The notes under the pieces are model-generated. The model searched no databases and was not told where the DNA came from. It was given only the letters and a program-made list of their open reading frames with translations. DNA of 47,778 bases from assembly GCA_018821785.1 (NCBI GenBank), contig JAHJLI010000144.1, positions 1 to 47,778 on the forward strand, in the 5' to 3' direction. This document shows, one piece after another, positions 34,793-43,230 of this stretch; the stretch's first letter is position 1, and every line of letters begins with the position of its first letter. The position numbers were made by a program, and so were the translations under genes. This DNA comes from Pseudomonadota bacterium (GTDB lineage: Bacteria > Desulfobacterota > Desulfobulbia > Desulfobulbales > Desulfocapsaceae).

Positions 34793-34900
34793 GAAAGCCT
34801 GAAGTCCTCAATACTCTCTATGGAAATGTGCCGTTCGGGTCGTTCTCCTGTATCATGTGCAGCAATGTTCGGACAATTTTTAAAAGCCACAACAAATTGA

Positions 34901-34925
34901 TACAATTTACTACACATTCGCTACA
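34901..34925 (+). promoter_or_regulatory. Three TACA half-sites spaced 10-11 bp
   Basis: TACA occurs at 34901, 34911 and 34922, the one-turn spacing preferred by OmpR-family dimers and present within the RstA box. It is a possible second site for the RstA-like regulator, about 175 bp before the outer-membrane gene start. Confidence 0.4.
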
Positions 34926-35099
34926 GATATTCTAATACTTGCCTGTTAATAATCGTGACATTCCGGTTGAGTTCGGATCTAGGAAAAAGTCGAACCTTGA
35001 GAGATAGGACATCTCGATGGAAGGTTTGCAGCATGTCACAGGGCATTGAAGAGATTATCGCTCTGCGGGAAAAACAATCGAAACAGAAAGGGGTGAAAA

Positions 35100-35759
35100 A
35101 TGAACATGGGAAAAAAACAATTGGTTGGTTTGTTTGCTGTGGTGAATGTCATAAGTTTCTTTATGGCGGCCAATGTCATGGCTGACGATGACTCGAAAAA
35201 AGCAAACTACACCCAGGTGAAAGTAGGTATGTTCCAGCCGACAGGTGATATGGATGATGCCAATTATGATAACGGTGGTGATTTTTCAGTTGCTTATGGT
35301 CGGTATCTCAACAAATATCTGGTGTTGGAGGCTGGATTTGATGCATTCGGTTCTGAACAGAATTTGAGTGGTACAAACGATCAGGCGGGAAGCTACACGC
35401 AGGACAATGTGCTCGTTGGTGCAGCCGGTTTCATTACTCTTAAGGGAGAATATTCTGCAGGTCCGGTTGATCTCTTTGGAGGGTTTGGCGGGGGTATTTA
35501 TTCTGTTACCTTGGCCAGTGAAATTGATTCGTCGCGACTTGGTGACCTGGATACTGATGATTCTGATGGGGTGTTTGGTGTCCATGTGGTGGCCGGCGCA
35601 AATTACAACATCAACGAACGGTTCTTTGTCGGGGTGGAAGGGAAATATCGTTGGACCGATGATGTAGATATTCGCGAGACTGTCGCCTCGATTCCGGTTG
35701 AGTACACTGGCGATTTGAGCGGATACTCGGTGACTTTGACCGGTGGTTTTCGTTTTTAA
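35100..35759 (+). CDS. Small outer-membrane beta-barrel protein
   Basis: A 219-residue protein with a signal peptide (about 1-28, ending NVMA-DDDSKK). An eight-strand-like barrel of the OmpW/OMP_b-brl type follows, with alternating hydrophobic residues, Gly-rich strands (PVDLFGGFGGGIYSVTLA) and a C-terminal Phe (TLTGGFRF), the signal for outer-membrane insertion. AAAGGGG precedes the ATG. The function is unknown; such barrels are often envelope-stress or porin-like proteins. It is divergent from the RstA/RstB-like pair with RstA-box-like sequence between, so it is probably under that regulator. A strong terminator follows. Confidence 0.85.
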   Translation: MNMGKKQLVGLFAVVNVISFFMAANVMADDDSKKANYTQVKVGMFQPTGDMDDANYDNGGDFSVAYGRYLNKYLVLEAGFDAFGSEQNLSGTNDQAGSYTQDNVLVGAAGFITLKGEYSAGPVDLFGGFGGGIYSVTLASEIDSSRLGDLDTDDSDGVFGVHVVAGANYNINERFFVGVEGKYRWTDDVDIRETVASIPVEYTGDLSGYSVTLTGGFRF

Positions 35760-35775
35760 CCCGGTTTATCAAGGT

Positions 35776-35797
35776 TAGGCCGTAATTGACCGGCCTA
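35776..35797 (+). terminator. Hairpin after outer-membrane gene
   Basis: TAGGCCG (35776-35782) pairs with CGGCCTA (35791-35797). It has no T-run of its own and sits just before the stronger terminator. Confidence 0.4.
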
Positions 35798-35820
35798 CGC
35801 TTACATTTCTTCAAGCATCT

Positions 35821-35860
35821 GGCCAGTACTCACAACATCTTCGAGTGCTGGCCTTTTTTT
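35821..35860 (+). terminator. Rho-independent terminator
   Basis: GGCCAGTACTC (35821-35831) pairs with GAGTGCTGGCC (35843-35853), with one G-T wobble, followed by seven T. It terminates the outer-membrane protein transcript. Confidence 0.82.
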
Positions 35861-36189
35861 CACACGCTGTATTGAAGGGGCTTTGACTGACGCCTCAGAC
35901 AATAACTTTCCTGTTTTCAACCCTCCTGAAAAGTCAGGTCGCGGAAAATTTCTGATAGCATACTCGATCTCATTGACGAACCCTGGATAATGCCAGCCTT
36001 GTGCTGGCAGGCAACTTCGCCATCGCTCCAAAAAGTCAAAAAACGTATTCATTCCCAAGGTGTTAACTCCACACCTTGTACTGTTCCGGGATCTTGCAAG
36101 CATCATGGCCAAGTTGGCCAAACTCTTTCTCCCCCATCATTTGTAGTCGGAGGTTGGTTCTTTCATCGACCGGCAATTTTCTTATTTTT
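35861..36189. other. Intergenic region without supported gene
   Basis: A minus-strand frame of 106 codons (36121-35801) crosses this stretch and runs into the terminator stem. It has some protein-like segments but no known domain or good start, so it may be the residue of a lost gene. Nothing else is recognised before the repeats at 36190. Confidence 0.35.
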
Positions 36190-36216
36190 TTCATACAACC
36201 TTCAAACTTTTTTCAC
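36190..36216 (+). promoter_or_regulatory. CreB-box-like tandem repeats
   Basis: TTCAT (36190), TTCAA (36201) and TTCAC (36212) repeat with an exact 11-bp period. The last two match the E. coli CreB box TTCAC-N6-TTCAC at nine of ten bases. They lie 78 bp before the VIT gene, whose operon encodes a CreB-like regulator. Confidence 0.5.
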
Positions 36217-36293
36217 CTTTGCCTCCTAACATAGAAATTATAAACGATGTATTGGCAGGGGGGCAGGTAAAAATAGAAAAATGGAGGGCTGTT

Positions 36294-38303
36294 ATGAAAA
36301 TTCAGTTGCAGGTACTATGTTGGTGTTTGTTGGTGGGATTGACTGTTCTGCCGTCCGGCAGCAGTGCGGAGGAGAGTGGGAAAGATAGTTTGGCACCTTA
36401 CTTTTTCATTGAGGGTGGGGAATCCGACCTGGATCGGTTTCCTTTGAAAGACACCAAGGTGGCAGTCAACATAAAAGGGGTTCTTGCCGATGTTAAAATT
36501 ACTCAGCGATACACTAATCAGGGTGGGCGTCCCATTCATGGCCAATATGTCTTTCCGGCCTCTACCCGGGCTGCCGTGCACGGAATGAAGATGACAATCG
36601 GGGAGAGGGTGATAAAAGCTGAAATAAAACGAAAGGAGAGGGCCAAGGAAATCTACAGTGAAGCAAAAAAGAGCGGTAAAAGCGCATCTCTTCTCAGCCA
36701 ACAGCGTCCTAACGTTTTCAGTATGGAAGTGGCAAATATCATGCCTGGTGACACCATTGATATCGAACTCCACTATTCAGAACTGCTGGTTCCGGAAGAC
36801 AAGGTCTATGGATTTGTTTTTCCGACAGTGGTTGGCCCTCGCTACTCAAACCAGTCGGCTAGTAAGGCGCAGGATCAATGGATTGCCAATCCTTATCTTA
36901 AGGAAGGTGTGGAAGTGCCGTCGAATTTTTCAATTGAGGTGCAACTGGCCACAGGAATGCCGATACAAGATCTGCACTCACCGTCCCACCGTTTGGAAAG
37001 TGAATGGCAGGGCGATTCAAAGGCTCGCGTCACCCTGTCTGCTCTGGAGCAACATAGCGGTAAACGTGATTTTATTCTCCAGTACCGTTTAGCTGGGGAA
37101 CTGATATCTTCAGGACTTATGCTCTATGAGGGCGAAGAGGAAAATTACTTTCTGTTGATGGTCCAACCGCCAAAACGGCTGGCAGCGGACCAGATCCCTG
37201 CCAGAGAATATCTTTTTGTAGTTGATGTTTCCGGTTCAATGAATGGGTTTCCCCTCGATACTGCCAAAAAAATGATGAGTGATCTCCTTGGCAATCTGAA
37301 TCCCGGTGATGTCTTCAATGTTCTGCTTTTTGCAGGTGACTCAAAAGTGCTGGCGCCAGTTTCCATTGCTGCCAGCCCTGAAAATAGGGAGAAGGCTTTG
37401 CTCTTTCTAAAGAATGAACGGGGTGGGGGGGGGACTGAACTTGGGCAGGCATTGCAGCGTGGCTTGGTGCTGCCGATGACAGAAGGTTTCTGTCGTACCA
37501 TGCTGGTAATTACCGACGGATTTATTCAAGCGGAAAAAGAGACGTTTCGGCTTATCCGAGAGAATCTGAACAAGAGCAATCTCTTTGCCTTTGGTATCGG
37601 CAGCAGTGTCAATCGATATCTCATTGAAGGTCTGGCTCAAGCAGGAATGGGGGAACCATTTATTGTCACAGGTCCGGCCGAGGCCCCGCAGGTGGCGGAA
37701 AGGTTCAGGTTGATGGTTTCTCAACCGGCTTTGACCAATATCCAGTTAGAGTATTCCGGGTTTATAGCTCAAGAGGTGGAGCCTCCTGCGATCCCGGATC
37801 TCTTTGCCGACCGGCCAGTGATTGTTTTTGGCAAGTGGCAGGGAAAGCGACAGGGCAGCATTTCTTTGCGGGGAACTGGTGGAGGCGGTAAAGAAATAGA
37901 AGCGGTTTTTTCACTGGCAGACAGTGATTCCAGCCAGGAAAACGAACCGTTGCGTACACTTTGGGCAAGGCAGCGTCTTATGCGAATGAGTGATCATTCC
38001 AGCGGTTTGGATGATAAAAACAAGGAGGAAATTGCCAGTCTTGGTTTGAAATACAATCTGCTTACCTCGGAGACTTCTTTTGTGGCAGTACACGAGACAG
38101 TTCGTAATGCCGGCGGTGAAGCCGAGAACGTCAAGCAACCTCTCCCTTTACCAAAAGGCGTATCCAATCTGGCGGTTGGCAGTCGAAACACTCCTGAGCC
38201 GGAGCTGTGGCTGTTGTTGGTCGGAATGCTCATGATTTTCATTGTATTCGGGCGAGGTGGACAAATGGGCCGGGCATGCCTTGGCGGGAGATCCAAACGA
38301 TGA
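36294..38303 (+). CDS. VIT/vWA domain surface protein with PEP-CTERM-like sorting tail
   Basis: A 669-residue exported protein. It has a signal peptide (about 1-26), a VIT domain (about 45-175; VADVKITQRYTNQGGRPIHGQYVFP-type core) and a von Willebrand A domain (about 305-480) with the metal site DVSGSMNG. The C-terminus (residues 634-669) has PEPELW, a hydrophobic helix and a basic end (GGRSKR), the three-part pattern of exosortase sorting signals. It resembles the target of the proteobacterial dedicated sortase system, but the processing enzyme encoded next is an exosortase. GGAGGG precedes ATG 36294. Its stop overlaps the exosortase start (ATGA). The protein is probably cleaved and anchored at the cell surface, where the vWA domain binds a ligand (inference). 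Confidence 0.9.
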   Translation: MKIQLQVLCWCLLVGLTVLPSGSSAEESGKDSLAPYFFIEGGESDLDRFPLKDTKVAVNIKGVLADVKITQRYTNQGGRPIHGQYVFPASTRAAVHGMKMTIGERVIKAEIKRKERAKEIYSEAKKSGKSASLLSQQRPNVFSMEVANIMPGDTIDIELHYSELLVPEDKVYGFVFPTVVGPRYSNQSASKAQDQWIANPYLKEGVEVPSNFSIEVQLATGMPIQDLHSPSHRLESEWQGDSKARVTLSALEQHSGKRDFILQYRLAGELISSGLMLYEGEEENYFLLMVQPPKRLAADQIPAREYLFVVDVSGSMNGFPLDTAKKMMSDLLGNLNPGDVFNVLLFAGDSKVLAPVSIAASPENREKALLFLKNERGGGGTELGQALQRGLVLPMTEGFCRTMLVITDGFIQAEKETFRLIRENLNKSNLFAFGIGSSVNRYLIEGLAQAGMGEPFIVTGPAEAPQVAERFRLMVSQPALTNIQLEYSGFIAQEVEPPAIPDLFADRPVIVFGKWQGKRQGSISLRGTGGGGKEIEAVFSLADSDSSQENEPLRTLWARQRLMRMSDHSSGLDDKNKEEIASLGLKYNLLTSETSFVAVHETVRNAGGEAENVKQPLPLPKGVSNLAVGSRNTPEPELWLLLVGMLMIFIVFGRGGQMGRACLGGRSKR

Positions 38304-39151
38304 CACTGAAAGACCTGCGTATCCGAGGGTGGAGGCCCAATTTTGGTGATGTTTTTTTGATCATGGTTGTTCTGCTTTTAGCTGGTGTGTTGAAATACCA
38401 TTTCAGCAGAGCGACCAGCGACGATTTAGCCTGGATATTGAGACCCCTTGCCTTCGCGGTAGAAAAGCTGACTGATTTAAGCTTTCATAGGGAAAGCGGA
38501 GCCGGATATATTAGCAATGATGGTTTGATAATAATAGCCCCGGTGTGTGCCGGGGTTAATTTTCTGATTGCTGTTCTGCTTACCGGGGCAGGAACGGTGA
38601 TAATGACTCCAAGCAGTTTCGGGCAGAAATGTTTACGTTTGGCATTGGTTCTCGTCTCCGCCTATCTGTTCACTCTCATGGTCAATACTCTCCGAATCAT
38701 TTTGGCCATTGAACTGTACAGGATGGATATTTATGGCGACTGGCTTACAGCCGAACGTATGCATCGAGTGGCAGGAATCCTGCTCTACTTTCCAGCACTG
38801 CTGTGGTATGGCCTTGTTTTTCAGCGGCTATTTTCCGGGAAACATTCGTCTCCGATCATTGCTTGCTGTCTTTTCTGGTATCTTGGGTTGAGCCTTGGAG
38901 TTCCTTTGCTGACCGGATCTTTTCAGAATTCCGGCATCCGCTTTTATGAGCATGGGTTTACTTTAGTTATAATCTGTGGCTTGACTGCTGGCGGCTACCA
39001 CTGGTTGACAGGCGGTTGGGGAGAAGAGGAAAAGGTAATGCCATGCAAAAGATCAGCATCGTTTTGGTGCTTGAAATTGACGGCTGGACCAGCTAAGTCT
39101 GGAGTTGGTAAAACAGCCACTTCGTCGTCAGGGCCATTTCCTAAAGGATAG
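38300..39151 (+). CDS. Exosortase family transpeptidase
   Basis: A 284-residue multi-pass membrane protein with the exosortase catalytic residues: Cys83 (APVCAGVNF), Arg132 (VNTLRIILA) and His155 (RMHRVAGILLYF), each at the edge of a helix. Exosortases cleave PEP-CTERM-type tails on the outer face of the inner membrane. The order and spacing fit the small exosortases such as XrtK; I do not assign the subtype firmly. The last 40 residues after the final helix (PCKRSASFWCLKL and a Ser/Gly-rich end) are unusual and may be cytosolic. The ATG at 38300 overlaps the VIT gene stop. No polysaccharide cluster is present, so it probably serves the neighbouring VIT protein alone. Confidence 0.88.
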   Translation: MTLKDLRIRGWRPNFGDVFLIMVVLLLAGVLKYHFSRATSDDLAWILRPLAFAVEKLTDLSFHRESGAGYISNDGLIIIAPVCAGVNFLIAVLLTGAGTVIMTPSSFGQKCLRLALVLVSAYLFTLMVNTLRIILAIELYRMDIYGDWLTAERMHRVAGILLYFPALLWYGLVFQRLFSGKHSSPIIACCLFWYLGLSLGVPLLTGSFQNSGIRFYEHGFTLVIICGLTAGGYHWLTGGWGEEEKVMPCKRSASFWCLKLTAGPAKSGVGKTATSSSGPFPKG

Positions 39152-39163
39152 GGGTAGTTGCCA

Positions 39164-39844
39164 ATGGTGTTTCAGATAGTAATTGTTGAAGACGAACCAG
39201 CAATTGCCGACACTCTCCAGTATGCCCTGGAGACTGATGGCTTTCGGGTTCTGTTGTTGGATTGTGGTCGGCCACTGTTACCGCTACTGGCAACCGAAAC
39301 GATAGATCTCATTATTCTTGATGTGGGACTTCCGGATATCAGTGGCTTTGAACTCTGCAAAGAGGTTCGTAAAAAAAGCAGTGTGCCGATAATTTTTCTG
39401 ACAGCAAGAGCAGATGAGGTTGATCGTGTTGTGGGGCTTGAGATCGGTGGTGATGATTATGTGATAAAGCCGTTCAGTCCGCGAGAGGTAACCGCCAGGG
39501 TCAAGGCTGTGTTGAGAAGATCTGGTTCCGCTGACCAGGGTGTGCCGGATCTGCCGAATTTTGTTTTAGATGAGGCCAAACGGCAGTTTCGTTTATTCGG
39601 CCATCTTCTATCGCTTTCCCGTTATGAATATGAGATCCTCCGTCTCCTGGTTCGCCGACCCGGCCAGGTTTTTTCCCGCGAGCAAATTATGGAAATCGCC
39701 TGGGATGAGCCGGATGCCAGTATGGAAAGGACTGTGGACGCCCATGTCAGGAATCTTAGGGCAAAACTCAAGGCGGTGGCTCCGAAGTATGATCCCATTG
39801 TTACGCATTGGGGTATAGGCTACTCTCTGAAGGAGGATGCATGA
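39164..39844 (+). CDS. CreB-like OmpR-family response regulator
   Basis: A 226-residue regulator. Its receiver domain has Asp53 (IILDVGLPDISGFELCKEV), Lys102-type KPFSPRE, and the sequence VDRVVGLEIGGDDYV found in E. coli CreB. The winged helix (about 130-222) ends THWGIGYSL. Similarity to CreB covers the full length. ATG 39164 follows AGGATAGGGG; a TTG at 39158 is less likely. It lies 12 bp after the exosortase and overlaps the kinase start by 4 bp. CreB-box-like repeats in front of the VIT gene suggest that it controls its own operon. Confidence 0.92.
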   Translation: MVFQIVIVEDEPAIADTLQYALETDGFRVLLLDCGRPLLPLLATETIDLIILDVGLPDISGFELCKEVRKKSSVPIIFLTARADEVDRVVGLEIGGDDYVIKPFSPREVTARVKAVLRRSGSADQGVPDLPNFVLDEAKRQFRLFGHLLSLSRYEYEILRLLVRRPGQVFSREQIMEIAWDEPDASMERTVDAHVRNLRAKLKAVAPKYDPIVTHWGIGYSLKEDA

Positions 39845-41277
39845 GGTTGGGAGTCAGGATTTTTTTAAGCTATCTGGCCGTTTTTGCAGTCTGTTTTTCC
39901 TGGCCTCTTGGCTGGGTTCTTGATTCTCTTAAAATCAGATATTACGAAAGCATTGAAGAGGTTCTTGTTGATGAAGCCAATATTCTGGCCTCTTTGGTTG
40001 GCCAATCCATACTTGATAAACAATTTTCCGAGACAGGTCTTCAGGAGGCCTTCGCCCAAGCGCATGACCGCAAATTATCGGCTTGGATCTACGAGGTGGA
40101 AAAAAACCAGGTGGACCAGCGGGTCTATATTACCGATCAGAATGGTAAAATTGTTTTTGATTCCATGAAGCTGGCAAAGCCGGGTGAGGATTATTCCCAC
40201 TGGATTGATGTCGGTCGAACTCTGCGAGGGGAATATGGAGCTCGAACCAGCAAAGCCACCAGCGCAGAAGGAGGTCTTTCCGTTTTTCATGTTGCCGCCC
40301 CAATCATGGTTGCCGACAAGCTGGCTGGAGTACTTACTGTGGCCAAACCAACTACTGCCACGCATAATTTTATTGCCAGGGCTAAAACAAAGCTTTTCCG
40401 GGTCGCCGGGGCAGCAGCAGCCGCCGCATTTTTACTTAGTCTGCTCGTTGCCTTGTGGATCACCAGACCCATTAAACGTCTCACCGAATATGCCCATGCC
40501 GTACGTCTTGGCGAGCGACCAATCTTCCCCACCCTTGATACGACGGAAATAGGAGTTATGGGCAAGGCCTTTGAGAAGATGCGAGAAGCACTTGAAGGCA
40601 AAAATTATGTGGAACATTATATCCAGACCCTGACCCATGAAATTAAGAGCCCTTTGTCTGCCATTCTTGGTGCTTCTGAACTGCTTAAGGAGGATATGGA
40701 CGAGAAACAGAGAAAGCGTTTTCTCGCCAATATTACCAGTGAGTCTTCTCGGATAAAAGAGTTGGTGGATCGGATGCTGGAGCTGGCTGCCCTGGAAAAT
40801 CGGACCATTTTGATTAAGGAAGAGTTGGTTTCTCTGTCAGCTTTGGTGAATACTGTGGTGGAGAGCAAGCAACCTGTTATTCTTACGAAGGGGCTTCAGG
40901 TAAAGATAGAGCTAGATGAAGGGCTTCAATTAAAAGGCGATTCTTTTCTGCTTCATCAGGCTGTTTCCAATCTGGTACAAAATGCAATTGATTTCAGTGC
41001 GTTTAAAGGTGAAGTCCGGCTGACTGCGAGCGGTAGCCCGGGGAAGGTCGAGCTAATCATCGATAATGACGGTCCTCTTATTCCGGATTATGCCCTGGAA
41101 AGAGTTTTTGAGCGTTTTTTTTCTCTGGCCCGGCCAGGAACCGGGAAGAAAAGTACGGGCTTAGGCCTGAATCTGGTCAAGGAAGTTGCTGCTCTGCATC
41201 AAGGTATTGTGACGCTGGAAAATCGAGGCGACAGTGGTGTCCGTGCATCCCTGATTATTGCTTCCGATCTTATTTAA
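39841..41277 (+). CDS. CreC-like sensor histidine kinase
   Basis: A 478-residue kinase with a helix at 6-26, a periplasmic domain (about 27-185), a second helix (about 187-207) and HAMP. HisKA has His266 (YIQTLTHEIKSPLSAILGA) and HATPase_c has NLVQNAIDF, NDGPLIPDYAL and STGLGLNLV. The sensor carries VGRTLRGEYGARTSKA, shared with E. coli CreC. In the G1 box the usual DxGxGI is changed to DNDGPLIP, as also seen in some active kinases. AAGGAGG precedes the ATG, which overlaps the regulator stop (ATGA). The signal for CreC-type kinases is metabolic in E. coli; here it could be the state of the VIT surface protein (inference). Confidence 0.92.
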   Translation: MRLGVRIFLSYLAVFAVCFSWPLGWVLDSLKIRYYESIEEVLVDEANILASLVGQSILDKQFSETGLQEAFAQAHDRKLSAWIYEVEKNQVDQRVYITDQNGKIVFDSMKLAKPGEDYSHWIDVGRTLRGEYGARTSKATSAEGGLSVFHVAAPIMVADKLAGVLTVAKPTTATHNFIARAKTKLFRVAGAAAAAAFLLSLLVALWITRPIKRLTEYAHAVRLGERPIFPTLDTTEIGVMGKAFEKMREALEGKNYVEHYIQTLTHEIKSPLSAILGASELLKEDMDEKQRKRFLANITSESSRIKELVDRMLELAALENRTILIKEELVSLSALVNTVVESKQPVILTKGLQVKIELDEGLQLKGDSFLLHQAVSNLVQNAIDFSAFKGEVRLTASGSPGKVELIIDNDGPLIPDYALERVFERFFSLARPGTGKKSTGLGLNLVKEVAALHQGIVTLENRGDSGVRASLIIASDLI

Positions 41278-41560
41278 GGTGATAGGCTGAGGTGATGCAC
41301 ATGGAGACAAGAGATCGCTTCCTGTGGGATTATTTAATAAACAAATTCCAATACAATACCTAATATGGATGTCCCCATTATTTGAACAAAAACTCCTATT
41401 TCCCAGGCTTGTTTCCTGCCGTGAGGAATTCAGTGCAAAAGCCGGAGCAATAGGTCGGAAAATTCAGTTATGATTATATGCAATCTATGCTATGTTTTTA
41501 CTTCGTGATGAGATGGTGTGTTTGTCTGTCAACCTTAACTCTCTTTTCAGCAGAGCAACC

Positions 41561-43099
41561 ATGAAATATACATATCGTAAAAATGCAAAAGTCGGTTTGT
41601 TCATAACAGTTCTCCTTGCAGTAATTTTTGGCACAAATCCCGCGGCGTCATACGCGGATTTTCAACGCACCAAAATAGCGGTTCTTGACTTCGAACTTAT
41701 CGGCGATAAGCAGGAAACTTCGGGAATGGGATCAATAGTCTCCGAATGGTTTACTACAGGTATTGTAAAATATGGTCGTTTTGATGTTGTCGAACGTGCC
41801 ATGTTACAAAAAATCATCTCAGAACAGAAGCTCTCTGCCACTGGCATGATCGACGAGACAAGTGCAGCAACTCTCGGCAAAATACTTGGAGTTAAAGTCA
41901 TCATCTCTGGATCAGTCGTCAAACTTCGAGACCTCATTGAAATAAATTCGCGAGTCATTAATGTCGAAAATGGTTCTATTATTGCCGCCGAAAGCTCCCG
42001 CGGCAATGTTAAGACGGAATTCCATTCTCTTGTCGATGAATTGCTTGCAAAAATCATAAGCAATTTCCCTCTCACAGGATATGTCGTAAAGAAAAACCCC
42101 AAAACGGTGATCATTGATCTGGGACTCAGTTCTGGACTGAAAACCGGCACTGAATTTTATATATATAAAGAAGGGGAGGTTATTAAGCATCCAAAAACCG
42201 GAGAAATCCTTGATGTTGAACAGGTTATAACCGGCAGAATGATAGTAACCGAAGTCAGTCAAAGTATTGCGGAAGGGGAAATACAAAGCGAAGAGGGCGG
42301 TGGTATTCAATACGGACAACTGGTGAAAAGTGTTCAGAAGGAAGCCAGTAAATTCGCAAGCAAAAAACAGGAAAAGACAGTAGAAAAACCAATAGTGGAG
42401 AACACCCCGGAGGTCCAGGAACAGGCCCCTGTTGAACATACAGCTAAACAACAGGAAAAGACGATTTTTATAAAGCCTGATCTGGCCAAAGATGCTTTAT
42501 CTGAGAAAGCGTCTTTAAAAGAAGACAGAATATTGCTCAGAAAAGATAATATTGGGATAATTGGTGATGAAAGCCTTAAATCAATAATCAGAAGCAAAAA
42601 TTTCTATGAGAAAGACCTTAATCCAAGTGGCTCTTTTGAGAATAGCTTTGAGAGGCTTAATGATGAAGTGCTGATAGACAAAAAAACGAACCTGGTTTGG
42701 CAAATTAAAGGGTCTCAGAAAAAGTTGACGATGTACGCCGCAAAACAATACATAAAAAAATTAAATAGCAGCAAATATGCAGGAAATTCTGATTGGCGAT
42801 TGCCCAGCATTGAAGAACTTGCATCGCTCATGAAAAAAAATGTGGATAATGGCTATTATTTAGACCCAAGTTTCTCAAAAAGACAATCTAAATGCTGGAG
42901 TAATGATGAGGCTCCAAGCATGAACAGCGCCCCAGGAGACACAGGGAGATGGCTAGCTGATTATGAGAACGGTTTGATAGCTAAAGCCAGTTGGTTTGAA
43001 ACATTTAGTATCGCTTCTTCGAGTAACTGGACGGCATTATATGTGTTAAATCCCGAAAACTATGTAAGAGCAGTATGTACAATGAAAGAAACACCATAA
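41561..43099 (+). CDS. Exported CsgG/FlgT-like protein with DUF1566 tail
   Basis: A 512-residue exported protein with a signal peptide (about 1-33, ending SYA-DFQR). A CsgG/TolB-N-like domain follows (about 35-180; KIAVLDFELIG, then RFDVVERAMLQKIISEQKLS and ILGVKVIISGSV), then a FlgT-C-like beta domain (about 185-260; NPKTVIIDLGLSSGLKTGTEFYIYKEGE). A charged linker (260-375) leads to a DUF1566/Lcl domain (about 375-510; DKKTNLVWQ, NSDWRLPSIEELASL, RAVC). CsgG-type domains build outer-membrane or envelope assemblies, and DUF1566 is often found on surface proteins. ATG 41561 is chosen for its proper signal peptide; the ribosome site is weak. The A-rich linker shows lower GC than its neighbours, hinting at recent acquisition of part of the gene. 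Confidence 0.8.
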   Translation: MKYTYRKNAKVGLFITVLLAVIFGTNPAASYADFQRTKIAVLDFELIGDKQETSGMGSIVSEWFTTGIVKYGRFDVVERAMLQKIISEQKLSATGMIDETSAATLGKILGVKVIISGSVVKLRDLIEINSRVINVENGSIIAAESSRGNVKTEFHSLVDELLAKIISNFPLTGYVVKKNPKTVIIDLGLSSGLKTGTEFYIYKEGEVIKHPKTGEILDVEQVITGRMIVTEVSQSIAEGEIQSEEGGGIQYGQLVKSVQKEASKFASKKQEKTVEKPIVENTPEVQEQAPVEHTAKQQEKTIFIKPDLAKDALSEKASLKEDRILLRKDNIGIIGDESLKSIIRSKNFYEKDLNPSGSFENSFERLNDEVLIDKKTNLVWQIKGSQKKLTMYAAKQYIKKLNSSKYAGNSDWRLPSIEELASLMKKNVDNGYYLDPSFSKRQSKCWSNDEAPSMNSAPGDTGRWLADYENGLIAKASWFETFSIASSSNWTALYVLNPENYVRAVCTMKETP

Positions 43100-43230
43100 C
43101 CTCGATCAGGACGCCCCTACTATTTTTGATCCAGCGAAAATGACCCTTTTTCTTTAGTCAGGTCCTTGTAGCTGTTGGGCGGGTGAGCTGGAAAATCTCG
43201 GGTTATTCTCCGCCGACTTTCTGCCACGTC

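Larger units (their letters stand above)
34643..35099. other. Divergent control region between rstA-like and outer-membrane gene
   Basis: No gene is supported here. The region is AT-rich and contains the RstA-box-like site at 34779-34792 and the spaced TACA repeats at 34901-34925. It most likely carries the promoters of both divergent units. Confidence 0.55.

Noticed and set aside
35801..36121. A 106-codon minus-strand frame
   Set aside because: It includes the terminator stem at 35821-35853, has no good start or known domain, and could at best be a decayed gene.
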